The notes under the pieces: generated by a model
Seen by the model: the letters and a program-made list of their open reading frames with translations, nothing else
The model's database searches: none
What the model was told of the DNA's origin: nothing
Position numbers and translations under genes: made by a program
In this document: positions 31,603 through 41,757 of the stretch, piece after piece
Numbering within the stretch: position 1 is the first letter of the stretch
Layout of the letters: every line of letters starts with the position of its first letter
From: Sycon ciliatum
Taxonomy: Eukaryota > Porifera > Calcarea > Leucosolenida > Sycettidae
Reading direction: 5' to 3'
NCBI RefSeq assembly: GCF_964019385.1
Contig: NC_088649.1
Span: 24,892,802 to 24,956,801 of the forward strand
Length of the DNA: 64,000 nt

Positions 31603-33090
31603 GAACATGATTTTGAAGACAGTAATTATTACGTCAGCCTGGTTTTAGTGTTGACATACGTAGAAATAATCATTTTAAATACAAGTCTGATTTGAATAGA
31701 AGCCAAACCCTGACATCGGCTTCTACAGGAATAAGCCCGGTGTTTGTACGCGAAATCACGATAATAATGTCAAACGCTTTCCATTATAAATTTGTAATGT
31801 ATCGTAAAACTTGTATCATGGACATCTGCGTTCACATCTTATAAAATATAGAACGTAATGATAATAAGAGAAACAACATCATGCAGTTATGTAAGCAGAA
31901 GCTCCACAATCTAACTGCAAGGTGCCACCGAGTCCAGGAGCGGTATTGTCATCAATGGACATTAATTTTGATGCTATCAAGGATCTAGTTCTTTTTGAGC
32001 CCGCTGGATTGGACTCAATAATTGCAGTTATGTGTAACTAGCTGTTTCTGCTCATAGCTTCTCCTAAATCCTCGTCCAAATTCATCAATGAATCATTGTC
32101 TACTTTAGTATTGCTATAGACACTATCGCCAGACCCTGGGGCACAGCGAGAATGCTCATCTTTGTCTGTTTAATTCGCGCACTTCTCCTTGGTTTCCATG
32201 GATTTGTGTAACAGTGTAGCTGGAATGAATTGTACCGGTGCATCATTTTGTGTGTAGTAGACATGCAACACATTTAGCACTTCAATGTGTAGCAACTGTA
32301 GTCAGCTAAATGTACAAGACTAATGCAGCATGCCCAACCAAAGCTGCTTCACAAATCCAAACTGGGGACGTTTTTTGGGGATTGTGCAAGAAATCATGTG
32401 GAGGTTAGCCATAGACGATCGAAGAGACGTTCATGAAGTGATTATTAAACAGACAAAGAGGTGGTTTTCGTTGTGCCTCAACTAGAATAATTCATGGTTA
32501 TGACCAAGTCGATATAAGCTTTGAGCAGTGCGTGTCTGACTTTACTGGTGAAGCGTAGTTGCGGATGATTTTAATGCCAAGACTGCAGTCAAGTGGTATC
32601 ATAAAGAAGAGTATTCAAATTTCTGACCTCGGATAGCGAGCCAATTTAACGATGGCAAAAAGGTGAAGGTAAAAAGAACAGTATTCTAGTCACACATTTA
32701 TCCACACAACACCAAAAGAAGCAGAAGACAACAAAGGATGTAAAGCAGCAAAATAACCGCTTCTCACCACGAGTTATTAGGCTTTCTGCGAATGAGAGGG
32801 ATCTTGATCGGCGATCTGGTCCCAGGAACTGCCCTAATGCCTACTGTTTCGAATGAAGGCATCGCCGTCAATAATGGTTTTCACCTCTCACTACCAGGAG
32901 AAAGTAAGATTCACCCGCTATTCTGCCACAGCCCTGCTTCGAAGTCTCCATGGAGAGCAGTCATTGGAGAAGCGATCATGTCATAGTTTCAGACATGGCA
33001 CGTGCTTGTGGCCAGGTGACGGTCAACGAGCGGCCAGGATAAGGGGCATAATCAGTCGATCATGCCCCCTTAGCCGGTCATGAACAGATC

Positions 33091-33330
33091 GTGCCGCACA
33101 TGCGCATTCACCATTTTTTCGAAGTCCTTGCCTTGGGCAACATCTCTGACGAGGACTACAAGTTTGTCTCGCTTCTCCAAAACTATTTACTCACTACTGT
33201 CTCGAACGTCTGTAAGGAGACCAGAAACGCCAACCGACCTTGCAGTTGGTCCTGTTTCTCGCGGCGAAACGTACACAAGGGAAGCAGACTCAACAAGTAC
33301 ATAATTATTGTACCTGCATGCCCTAAATAG
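33091..33330 (+). CDS. Unrecognised reading frame, possibly coding
   Basis: 79-codon plus frame with ordinary amino-acid composition: MRIHHFFEVLALGNISDED, YKFVSLLQNYLLTTVSNVCK, ETRNANRPCSW. I do not recognise a family. A plausible AG acceptor (tcatgaacag) lies at 33,076-33,085, so it could be a last exon, but no upstream partner is evident. It may also be a decayed transposon gene. 33,330-34,010 holds nothing I can name. Confidence 0.2.
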   Translation: MPHMRIHHFFEVLALGNISDEDYKFVSLLQNYLLTTVSNVCKETRNANRPCSWSCFSRRNVHKGSRLNKYIIIVPACPK

Positions 33331-34036
33331 TAAGGCTGCAGCTTCTCAGCACTCGCATTTGAACCTTACTCTGGCAATCATCTTGAAGCGCAAAGGAAAC
33401 ACAGCTAACGTATTACTTCTCCACAAGTGCTGAGAAGTGATACGATCAGCTGTGTAGGTATCTGCTCTGAAGCAAGCCAAAATAAGTGGCAATCTCCGGG
33501 GTCATTTTTCTCTGTTCGTTCTACATTGTACTAAACAAAAAGTAGGTTATGAATTGCCGAACTTCTCTGATACTTTTGTAAAGACCACGGTCCTGCTCCG
33601 TAGCAAGGATCATCCAATTAATGAGAAGCACACGGAGCTGAAACTCACAATGTCCGCCCCGTCCCCGACCACCACCCCTATGCGTGTCGTGCTTTTATAC
33701 CTTCATGCCGGCTGATGCTGTGCGTGTACGTGCACACGTGACATAACTAGAGCAAAAATAGATGTAGTAGTACTACTACTATAGTCTGTTTCAAAAAGAT
33801 TTACAATCAGGTTTGGGTCTTAAAAAGTATGAAGATAAGGGAAATTTGGACAACAAAGTACATAGAATGGCTTGTTAGGACACGGCAAATTGTTCTGTGA
33901 AGGTTTCGGAAAAATTGGACCAGCCGTTAAGGAGTTAGAATTTCGGCCAGGTTTCCGGCCTTTTCCCATGGTTTACAATTTGCCCAGGAAGCCAGTATCG
34001 ATTTTTTATCAAAATCCACGATTTATCCTTTCCTTT

Positions 34037-34102
34037 TTGGCCTTGCGGTTATGAATGCTGTCTGCTGACCATGAAGTTGTGAGTTCAAATCCCAACCTAT
34101 CC
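34037..34102 (+). mobile_element. tRNA-like SINE head
   Basis: TGGCCTTGCGGTTATGAATG as an A-box-like start and GAGTTCAAATCCC as a B box, followed by a T run at 34,113. Only partly tRNA-like. Confidence 0.35.
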
Positions 34103-34824
34103 TCAAGTCAAACTTTTTTTTCATTGTTTTGGTGATCAAGCTGGTACAAGACAAAGAAGATGGCTGCACCAAACGACTTGTTGTTGGAGCTCGCGCTTCC
34201 TGCCGAACTGACTGACACTTGACTGGCTCACGCCATGTGAACACACCCCCGACACTGCAATGGTGTGAGTGAGTCATCGCGCTGTAGCGTTTTTAGATTT
34301 ATTTTAGTATTTTCAAGACCGCCAATTTATTTGAATTTAGCAGTCAACGCCGTTCTATCAGCGTTCACAAGCGTCTGCTTTTCCCAAAATGTCGTCGAAG
34401 TCACACGGATAGCTTTGCCAAGTCATGGCCTTGGGAATGAGTCCGTGTCGATGTCGTTTTCGTCACACGGTGAGTAAATTGTATCGCAGCTCAAAGGAAC
34501 TATTTTGGTCACAAAACGAATTGGGATCCATGCCGCTCGTCAACATTTACAACACTTTCGTTTCGACATGTCCTCTCTGACTCCATTATCGATACGAGGA
34601 AGAACTCGTTTGTTGTAAACCAGACGTACATGACTGTATCAACGGGAGTGAGTTGTCATTTTTCCTGCTTTCGCGCGGAATATTTCTTCGAGTTCACAGT
34701 GAGTTTTTCCAGGCAGCGCTCGAGTGCTCATACGGTAAGACGCCAAACTCCGCGGGCGATCGCCAGGATTGCAAATCTTTTTGAAACGGACTGTAGTTGT
34801 TTGTGAGGTGGGCCTTGTCTGAAC

Positions 34825-34970
34825 CATAATCCTACACAGTTGCGAGGGCATGACGCTCTGCCCAGGCCGTTGGTCATGTGAATGATCTTGCCCTCGGTCA
34901 AAACGCCCTCGGGGGTCGCGACCTCGGGCCTGATCAGAGCGTCATGCCCTCGCAACTGGGTAGGATTGTG
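34825..34970. repeat. Inverted repeat, 36-bp arms
   Basis: 'ataatcctacacagttgcgagggcatgacgctctg' (34,826-34,860) is inverted at 34,935-34,970 with two or three differences, around a 74-bp GC-rich centre. Probably a foldback MITE. Confidence 0.7.
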
Positions 34971-35254
34971 TACATACTAGGAGGCGACGGAGCTGCCGAG
35001 ACATAAGTTGGGCGGCTTCAAAGGCAACTTGGAAATGTGTATCCCTTGCTGGAGGTTCGACAGTGTGTAGTTTCAAAGTTCAAGTACCGCTTTGAGCCGA
35101 ATTTTGGCTTTGAGGCTCATAATATGGCCGAATTTGGACATTGTCTTAGCTGATCGAAAAGCCGATTTGGCAGAACAAATCAGGCCGATTTTGGAAATGC
35201 CTAAACACAGCTTCCCCATCACTCTCGCTCTATATATATGTTAGGTTCACGATT

Positions 35255-35595
35255 TCACATATGCACGCACTCGCACACTCGTACGCACTCGCACCCTCGG
35301 ACTCAGGCGCGCACTCACTTTCACTCTTGTACTCACCTTTTCGGGCGCGCACTCACTTTCACTCTCGTACTCACCTTTACAGGCGCGCACTCACTTTCAC
35401 TCTCGTATTCACCTTTACAGGCGCGAACTCACCTTTCCGGGCGCGCACTCACTTCCACTCTCGTACTCACCTTTTCAGGCGCGGACTTACCTTTACTCTC
35501 GTACTCACCTTTACAGGCGCGAACTCACCTTTTAGGGCGCGCACTCACATTCACTCGACGTACTCACCTTCACTGCCTCGTACTCACCCTGGTTG
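35255..35595 (+). repeat. Minisatellite of ~37-42-bp units
   Basis: Repeats of 'ctcacctttacaggcgcg' and 'actcactttcactctcgta' alternate seven or so times with small changes. Threonine/histidine-rich frames here are not genes. Confidence 0.85.
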
Positions 35596-35619
35596 CTTTT
35601 CCTAATCTTTTCTTTCTTT

Positions 35620-35674
35620 GGCCTGGGTAGCTGGACTCGCGCTTTAGCACATTTATCTCCATAGCTACCCAGGC
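35620..35674. repeat. Short hairpin (ggcctgggtagct / agctacccaggcc)
   Basis: 13-bp perfect arms around a 29-bp loop immediately after the minisatellite. Confidence 0.7.
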
Positions 35675-35955
35675 CCTAGATAAGCTCTTGCTGGAACATT
35701 TGCTCGCCCCTTCTAACCCATTCTAGCCCCTTCTAGCCCTGTCTAGCCTTGTCGTGCTCGCTTTGCTTGGTCTTTCTTGCCTGACATTACTCTACACGAA
35801 CCTCTGAGATTCCTTGTCGTTGTCAACTAATACTTGACCCGATCGTCTAAGCGTGACTGTACCAGTCCTAACATATACTTCTTTGAAGTATATAATTATA
35901 GGTATGGATTACTCTTCGGACAGCTGAGCACGCTACTTGATTAATAAGCATTCTA

Positions 35956-36208
35956 CAGTCCATTTCAAAACTATAGACGCGTACCTAGGCAAAAATCGTT
36001 ATGCCAGCATCTATACCACATAAAATCTGTGATCACTTTGTGCATAATTTTTTTCCAAATTGGGCGTCTGTTATCCAATCGCTTCGAAACTATATGAGAG
36101 TAATTGTTGAGCGGTCCTAAGCAATATTCCGAAAACTATTCTCAAAAAGGTCCAGCCAAATTTGAAATATTTCAAAAACCCTACGCGTATATAGTTTTGA
36201 AATGGACA
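35956..36208. mobile_element. MITE with TA flanks (Tc1/mariner-like)
   Basis: Terminal inverted repeats of about 30 bp (CAGTCCATTTCAAAACTATA at the left; TATAGTTTTGAAATGGAC at the right) with TA at both outer edges. 253 bp, noncoding. A further copy of the right end occurs at 37,060-37,079 beyond the PLE fragment. Confidence 0.65.
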
Positions 36209-36238
36209 TAGCAGACTCAGCGGAGGACGTTCAGGTTG

Positions 36239-36282
36239 GTTGTAACTCTGAGTTTCATGCCGCTAGGCAATCATCAGACAAC
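36239..36282 (-). ncRNA. PLE hammerhead ribozyme, slightly degenerate
   Basis: Minus strand: stem I GTTGT/ACAAC, core CTGATGA, stem II TGCC-TAGC-GGCA (closing pair U-U instead of G-C), core GAAA, short stem III ACT/AGT with loop CAG, cleavage after GTT. Stem III and flanks match the ribozymes of the PLE at 8.8-10.1 kb. Confidence 0.68.
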
Positions 36283-36667
36283 TGATACTCTGGTCTACCC
36301 AACAGTATGCTTATAAACACATAGGGCCACAAGCATAAACAAATTTAGCGCTAAATCTGGTGTGAGGTATGGGGAGAAAGCTGGCGCGGGCCAAGGCGCG
36401 ACCGTGGAAGTGCCAGGAGGGTGGCGGGCAACAGGCAGGTGTGAGCATGAAAGCGCGGAAAGAGGCGATGGGGAGGCAGTGTACAGCAGATGTGTGGGGG
36501 GTGCCAGGAGGGTGGCGGACAGTGGCCCAGTGAGATCACTACAAGTAGGGAGTCGTTTGGTGACGGGCAGGCGTGAGCAGAGTGGCATCGCCAACAACAG
36601 GCCAAGGGATTGTGTTATTTTATAATAATGGGTGCTCAGGCAAAGTGCAGTACAGTACTTGGTCAGT

Positions 36668-36940
36668 TCATGTGATAGGTGTGAAATTTGCGAGGCGGAA
36701 CTTATTCTCATGCCTGCACTTCGAGACCATCTCAGACCGCTTGTTGAGTAGGAGCTTCTTGGGTGTAGTCAGGATGTGGAATTTTTCCGCGGTACAAAGA
36801 TTGCATTTTTTTGACTCACATCTGTATGATCGGCTCTTCTCCCGCACCTTCCATGTGATCGTCAACGGCTTTCCCTCGCTCTTCAGCTCCCATACGTGTT
36901 TTGCGAGCTCAGTGCTGTTTTTGTATTTTTCATGACGCAT
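36668..36940 (-). pseudogene. C-terminus of PLE GIY-YIG protein
   Basis: Minus frame of 90 codons: KYKNSTELAKHVWELKSEGK, LTITWKVREKSRSYRCESKK, CNLCTAEKFHILTTPKKLLL, KRSEMVSKCRHENKFRLANF. It aligns block by block with the last third of the frame at 9,112-9,772 (NSTELSKHAWALKE; CNLCLSEKIAI; KCRH). The catalytic YIG part lies upstream and is missing. Confidence 0.75.
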
Positions 36941-37264
36941 GGAGGCGCGGCATGAAACTCAGAGTTACAACCAACCTGAACGTCCTCCGCTGAGTCTGCT
37001 ATGTACTAAGCTCTGTCTCTGACATTGAGCACTCTCTGCAGCTCGGGGATCAACAGATTTTGTTTTGAAATGGACTGTAATTAATCACTCAGAAAGTGGT
37101 GGGCATCACACAACTGCATCGTAAATGAGAGAGCTTGGAAGCTCAGGGTCCTACGCTATGCTTTTTTTGTTTAGCTAGCTCATCATGCATGTTATTAGAA
37201 CTGATGGAAATAATTTTGTTCATAAATTCGCTACATCAAAATTTATCCTTGCATTCGGGGGTAA

Positions 37265-37929
37265 AGGGCGATTCACAATACACCTTTCTGCATTCGACAC
37301 GCGATTTGCGACAGTCGCAAGTTTTCACAAGGCACCTGTCGCAGAAGTTGAAGTTAAGTGCGATTCGCAAGACAACTTTCTGCGACGCGACAAGCGATTT
37401 GCGAAAGTGGCGACAAGAAAATGCCTGTCGCGAGTTGTCACAAGCTGTCGCAAGCTGTTGCAAGGCACATGTCGCAGAAGTTGAAGAAAGTTCAACTTTC
37501 GCGACATGCGACACGCGACATACACAAATGGAGTACAGTTTCGACCCTGGGTGCACGTGCAGTGTACGTGCATAGTACTACTTGTGCATGAGGATGTCGC
37601 AAACATGAAGAATATTGTGAACCGTGTGTCGCTGTCGCAGCTCGTCACATGTGTCGCAAGTCGCATGTCGCTTTGCAAGCAGTTGTATTGTGAATCGGCC
37701 TTGAGGTTCAACTTGTGCGACATGCGAAACGCGGCATACACAAAATGGAGTACTGGTTCGACCATTGGTGCACGTGCAGTGCACGTGCACAGTACTACTT
37801 GTGCATGAGGATATCCAGATGTCGCAACAAACATGAAGAATAATGAGAACCTTGTGTCGCTGTCGGAGCTCGTCGCATGTGTGGAAAGTCGCATGGCGCT
37901 TTGCAAGAAGTTGTATTGTGAACCGGCCT
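37265..37929. mobile_element. MITE-like composite with TAA flanks and internal tandem copy
   Basis: Ends AGGGCGATTCACAATAC and its near complement at 37,908-37,929 are flanked by TAA. Inside, a ~220-bp piece is repeated (about 37,500-37,706 and 37,717-37,929), each ending 'gttgtattgtgaa'. Rich in GTCGCA/TGCGAC. Same target duplication and similar tip (AGGGC..TCACA) as the MITE at 29,992. Confidence 0.6.
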
Positions 37930-37934
37930 TAATA

Positions 37935-39590
37935 CAACGCCGTCTACAACTTTGACGACCTAGGCGAAAAAACCATAGACCCAAACAAACAAACACGGAA
38001 CTAAAGCTGTGAAGACGCTGGATAGCGCCAGACGTTACTGAAATAACGTCTTTTCAATAGCTACGGGAACGAGAAAGCTTGGAAGCCCAGGGCCCTACGC
38101 TATGCTTTTTTGCCTTGATGACCTAGACAAAAAAGCATAGGGATGTTATAAATTCTTTAAAAAACCGCGCTGCATGCATCCCCCCATACACTTCGCATAC
38201 ATACTAATTCTTCCAAGTTGCTTCACGTTATGATCTTGCATTTGAAAGCCCAATTTGAATTTGCATTGTGGCCAGCCGTCTTTGATGGTACGGTACGGTA
38301 CGGGATAGGCACGGGACAGGTATGATCGAGGGTAATACGACACCCTCTACCGCCTTGTTGACGGCAAAACAAGCATAGGGATGTTATACATTTTTCAATT
38401 CTCCAATTTTTTTTCGAACCCGCACTATCGCCCTACATGCATTTCCCCATACACTTCGCATTCATACCCATTCTTCCAAGTTGCTTCATGTTATGATCTT
38501 GCGTTTGAAAGCCCTATTTGAATATTGCGGCCAGCTGTATGTGGCCAGCTGTGTTTGATGGTACGGTACAGTACGGGACAGATACGGGATAGCGCCAGGC
38601 GTGATACAAACAAACAAACAAACAAACTCACAAATACCAAATTAAAGCTGTGTGGACCCTGGGTAGCGCCAGACGTTACTGAAGTAACGTCTTCTGCATA
38701 GCGACGGGAATAAAAAGGGTTTGTCAACTGTCAACCGCTCTATCCAGTTGCTATTCACTCTTGGCGCATACGCTGGATGAAAAATTGTTCTATTAGTAAT
38801 TTCGACACATTATAATTAAGTCCCGTAGCTATGCAAAAGGTATTACTTCAGTAACGTCTGGCGCTAGCCAGGGTCCACACAGCTTTAGTTTGGTGTTCAT
38901 TTGTTTGTTTGTTTGTTTGTGCCATCGGCATGCCTGGCGCTATCACGTACCTGTCCCGTACCGTACCATCAAAGACAGCTGGACACAAATAGCTGGCCAC
39001 AATATTCAAATAAGGCTTTCAAATGCAAGATCATAACGCGAAGCAACTTGAAAGAATGAGTATGAATGAAGAGTATCTGGGGGAAATTTTATAACATCCC
39101 TATGCCTTTTTTTCGCCAAGGTCATCAAGGTGGTGGACGGTGTTGTATTAACCTTGACTGTACGTGTCCCGTACCGTACCAGCAAAGACAGCTAGGCCTG
39201 GCCACAAACCGCTGGCCACAATATTCAAATAGGGCTTTCAAATGCAAGATCATGATGTGAAGCAACATGGAAGAATTAGTATGTTTGCGAATTGTATCGG
39301 GGGAATGCATGGAGGGTGATAGTGCGGGTTCGAATCCCAGGTTATGTCTTGAGAAAAAATCGGAGAAATGAAAAAAATAAAACATCCCTATGCTTTTTTT
39401 GCCTAGGTCATGAAGGTGGTAGACAGTGTCGTATTACCGGTATACCATGGACCGGATGCAAAGAGAAAGTTTGATGGAGCCAATCAATGGAAACAAAAAA
39501 AAATCCATCAGTTCTAATACCATGCATGGTGAGCTAGCTAGGCAAAAAGCATAGCGTAGGGCCCTGAATTTCAAGCTCTCTCGTTATAGA
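37935..39590. repeat. Cluster of R1 repeat copies in both orientations
   Basis: Contains 'gagaaagcttggaagcccagggccctacgctatgc' at 38,068, its inverted counterpart at 39,541-39,585, two 'gccagacgttactgaagtaacgtc' segments facing each other (38,030-38,060 and 38,650-38,690 against 38,845-38,880), and B-box-like 'gcgggttcgaatcccag' at 39,326. Related pieces lie at 300-810, 10,300-10,640, 10,970-11,025 and 37,125-37,165. Confidence 0.55.
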
Positions 39591-39864
39591 GCAGCTTTTG
39601 TAGCATCATTGGTTTGAACTATACAAACCATTTTCGGAGCATTAACCGCTGGATCCGAGCACTGGACGGGACAACAACAAATACAACAATATAACCGAGA
39701 AGCACTCAAACGCCGGATTAGAAGATTTCATGATTTCCTAGAATTAGTGTCAATCATTACCGGCAGTGTATTAGTGCTAACTGTATCCATTACGTGAATT
39801 TGACTTGTCCCTCCTACATATACATGTATATATTTCTTGTGTTTCAACCTGGCTGGTGGTCTAG

Positions 39865-39987
39865 ATCGAGATGAGTGTCTACATCAGACTCACAATTGCG
39901 ACTCCAAAGCTACGTGTACCAACACGGTTGGGTCCTACAACTGCATATGTAACGCTGGGTTTTCAGGTAACGGCACATCCTGCCAAG
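39865..39987 (+). CDS. Calcium-binding EGF exon F (123 nt, phase 1-1)
   Basis: Acceptor tggtggtctag, donor gtatgt. The 123-nt exon encodes exactly one cbEGF module: RDECLHQTHNCDSKATC, TNTVGSYNCICNAGF, SGNGTSCQ. It has all six cysteines, the N-terminal D/N-x-D/N-E calcium motif (DRDE when the split codon is filled as Asp), an aromatic in SYNC and GFSGNG. Symmetric phase 1 is standard for EGF exons. Extracellular, Ca-stabilised module for protein interaction. Flanks 39,590-39,860 and 39,990-40,900 hold no other exon I can support. Confidence 0.85.
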
Positions 39988-40601
39988 GTATGTTACAATT
40001 GCTATTGGTATGATAATGGGAAAGGCCAAATAGAGCTTCAACTGAAATGTTTGGGTTTTGTTCTGGCAACTTCAGTTGCGCTCGTTGAAATACAGCCTTA
40101 TGGGGTATTCACACGACAGGCACCTGTATGTTTTACAGGGAGTGACATACGAGAAAAGTGACTGTGTGGATTCACACAACTGCACCCGAAGACAGGCACA
40201 TTTGCATTTTTAATTACTTCACCGACCAGATGCCATGGGTATTTAAAATTTTCAATACAAACATACAATAATTATCAGCTTTACCTTGCACACCCATGGT
40301 GCTCACACTGCAGCCACCACTCGTGGCCAAGTCTCTGCTGCTCTTGTTCTGTCCCGAGCTAACACCCAATATGGCTTTAGTGCAATTTTATTACAATGTA
40401 TTTGGGCACTGCCAGATGGATTACACTTCCACCGGCTTGCCGCATGTCTAGTTCCCCAGCATAATTTCGCTCATCCATCAAATTATACCTAGGGTTCTCT
40501 GTAAAAAGGCGATGTCGCCTGTTGGGAATTCCCTAGTAAAAGAAGAATAAATAAATATCGGTTTATGCAGAGCATTAACTGTAGTTAACAGTCACGTAAC
40601 A

Positions 40602-40623
40602 CCAAGAGTACATGTACTCTTGG
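40602..40623. repeat. Perfect 22-bp palindrome
   Basis: CCAAGAGTACA followed by its exact complement TGTACTCTTGG. Confidence 0.8.
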
Positions 40624-40934
40624 TAACACCCTCTCAGCTGGATCTCTTGCATACGGTCGTCGTTGCACTTGTTCCTAATAAAACCAAGAGTTCATTACCC
40701 CATGAGCTCTTGATAAAACCCATACCACAGCTGATACGCTGGCCTTGTCACTGTCTGTGCATGCAATCACGTGCACATGTTGCAAACACGACCGGGGGCT
40801 GCGCATCTTTCACTGACGTCAGCTTAGCATGGCAGCTGACCCATTAAACTGCCTGTGCATACCGATTCTACTTTCAAGCATTTGTTGTTCCATGCTCGCT
40901 TGCTGCTCTGGCTCGCTGTTTTCTCACAAACTAG

Positions 40935-41008
40935 CTCTCTGCCAGAATTTTCCTCTCTGCCAGAATTTTCCTCTCTGCCAGAATTTTCCTCTCTGCCAGG
41001 ATTTTGTC
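40935..41008. repeat. Minisatellite, 18-bp unit x4
   Basis: Four copies of ctctctgccagaattttc, the last with a single change (ccagga). 41,010-41,750 holds no recognised gene. Confidence 0.9.
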
Positions 41009-41757
41009 CGCGGCAAGCTTTCGTTTGTTGGAACGGACTTTTCGGGCCAGAAAGCTGCCCATGTTCTTCAAAATCTGTCCTGAGTCCACAATAGTAATCC
41101 TGCAATCGTCAGCGGAAGCGAACTTTCTCGCTCTCAAACATCGACAGTCGGAATGGACACTTCAGCTGTTCTCATAGGACTCTCCTGCTGAGAATGGAGA
41201 ACGCCACACCGCGATAGACTGGCGGCTTTGGAAGCGGCGAGCGTGAGCCATGTGGATGATGGCGTTGCTTTCGGCATGAGCCCGCTTCACACCATGATCC
41301 GCTCACATTGCTCAAGAATGGGCGCGAGGGTGTTCACGATCTTCTAACGTAAATAGAAACATTCACAACGCTTGCCGATAGTGACCAGTATCACACCTAC
41401 AGAGGTGTCGGAGCTGTTGGCCCTATCAAGGAATGGTCGCCCATTCGACTCACCAGTTCAGGTCGGCAGGCATGCTGGACTCTAACTGGTAGTTGATCAC
41501 GGCTCTGCGACAAGCCGAGTCGGTCTACCACGCGTCAAGGGGACCTGCACACTCGAGCCTACCCTGAGTCACTTGAGATACTTCTCGACAGTGGAGAGAA
41601 ATGTTTGTCCGTAGCAGACCACGGCCTACAAGCCATACGCCCATCTGTCGTATCTAGTCCTTGCTAGTTTCTCAAATTTATCAAGGCTTTGGTATAGATG
41701 TGATTTATTGAGAGGACAAAAACAGCATAATCATGTGGATCACGAACTATGCCCACA

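Larger units (their letters stand above)
36209..37001 (-). mobile_element. Penelope-like element fragment 3
   Basis: 55-bp inverted arms (36,209-36,263; 36,947-37,001) enclose the 3' end of a minus-strand PLE. It holds the C-terminus of the GIY-YIG protein and, toward its 3' side, a hammerhead. The left arm begins at the TA that ends the neighbouring MITE. Strongly truncated. Confidence 0.72.

Noticed and set aside
41139-41640. GC-richer stretch before the chromovirus as a gene or rDNA piece
   Set aside because: No continuous frame, no match to rRNA motifs that I can recall, and no splice support; left unassigned.
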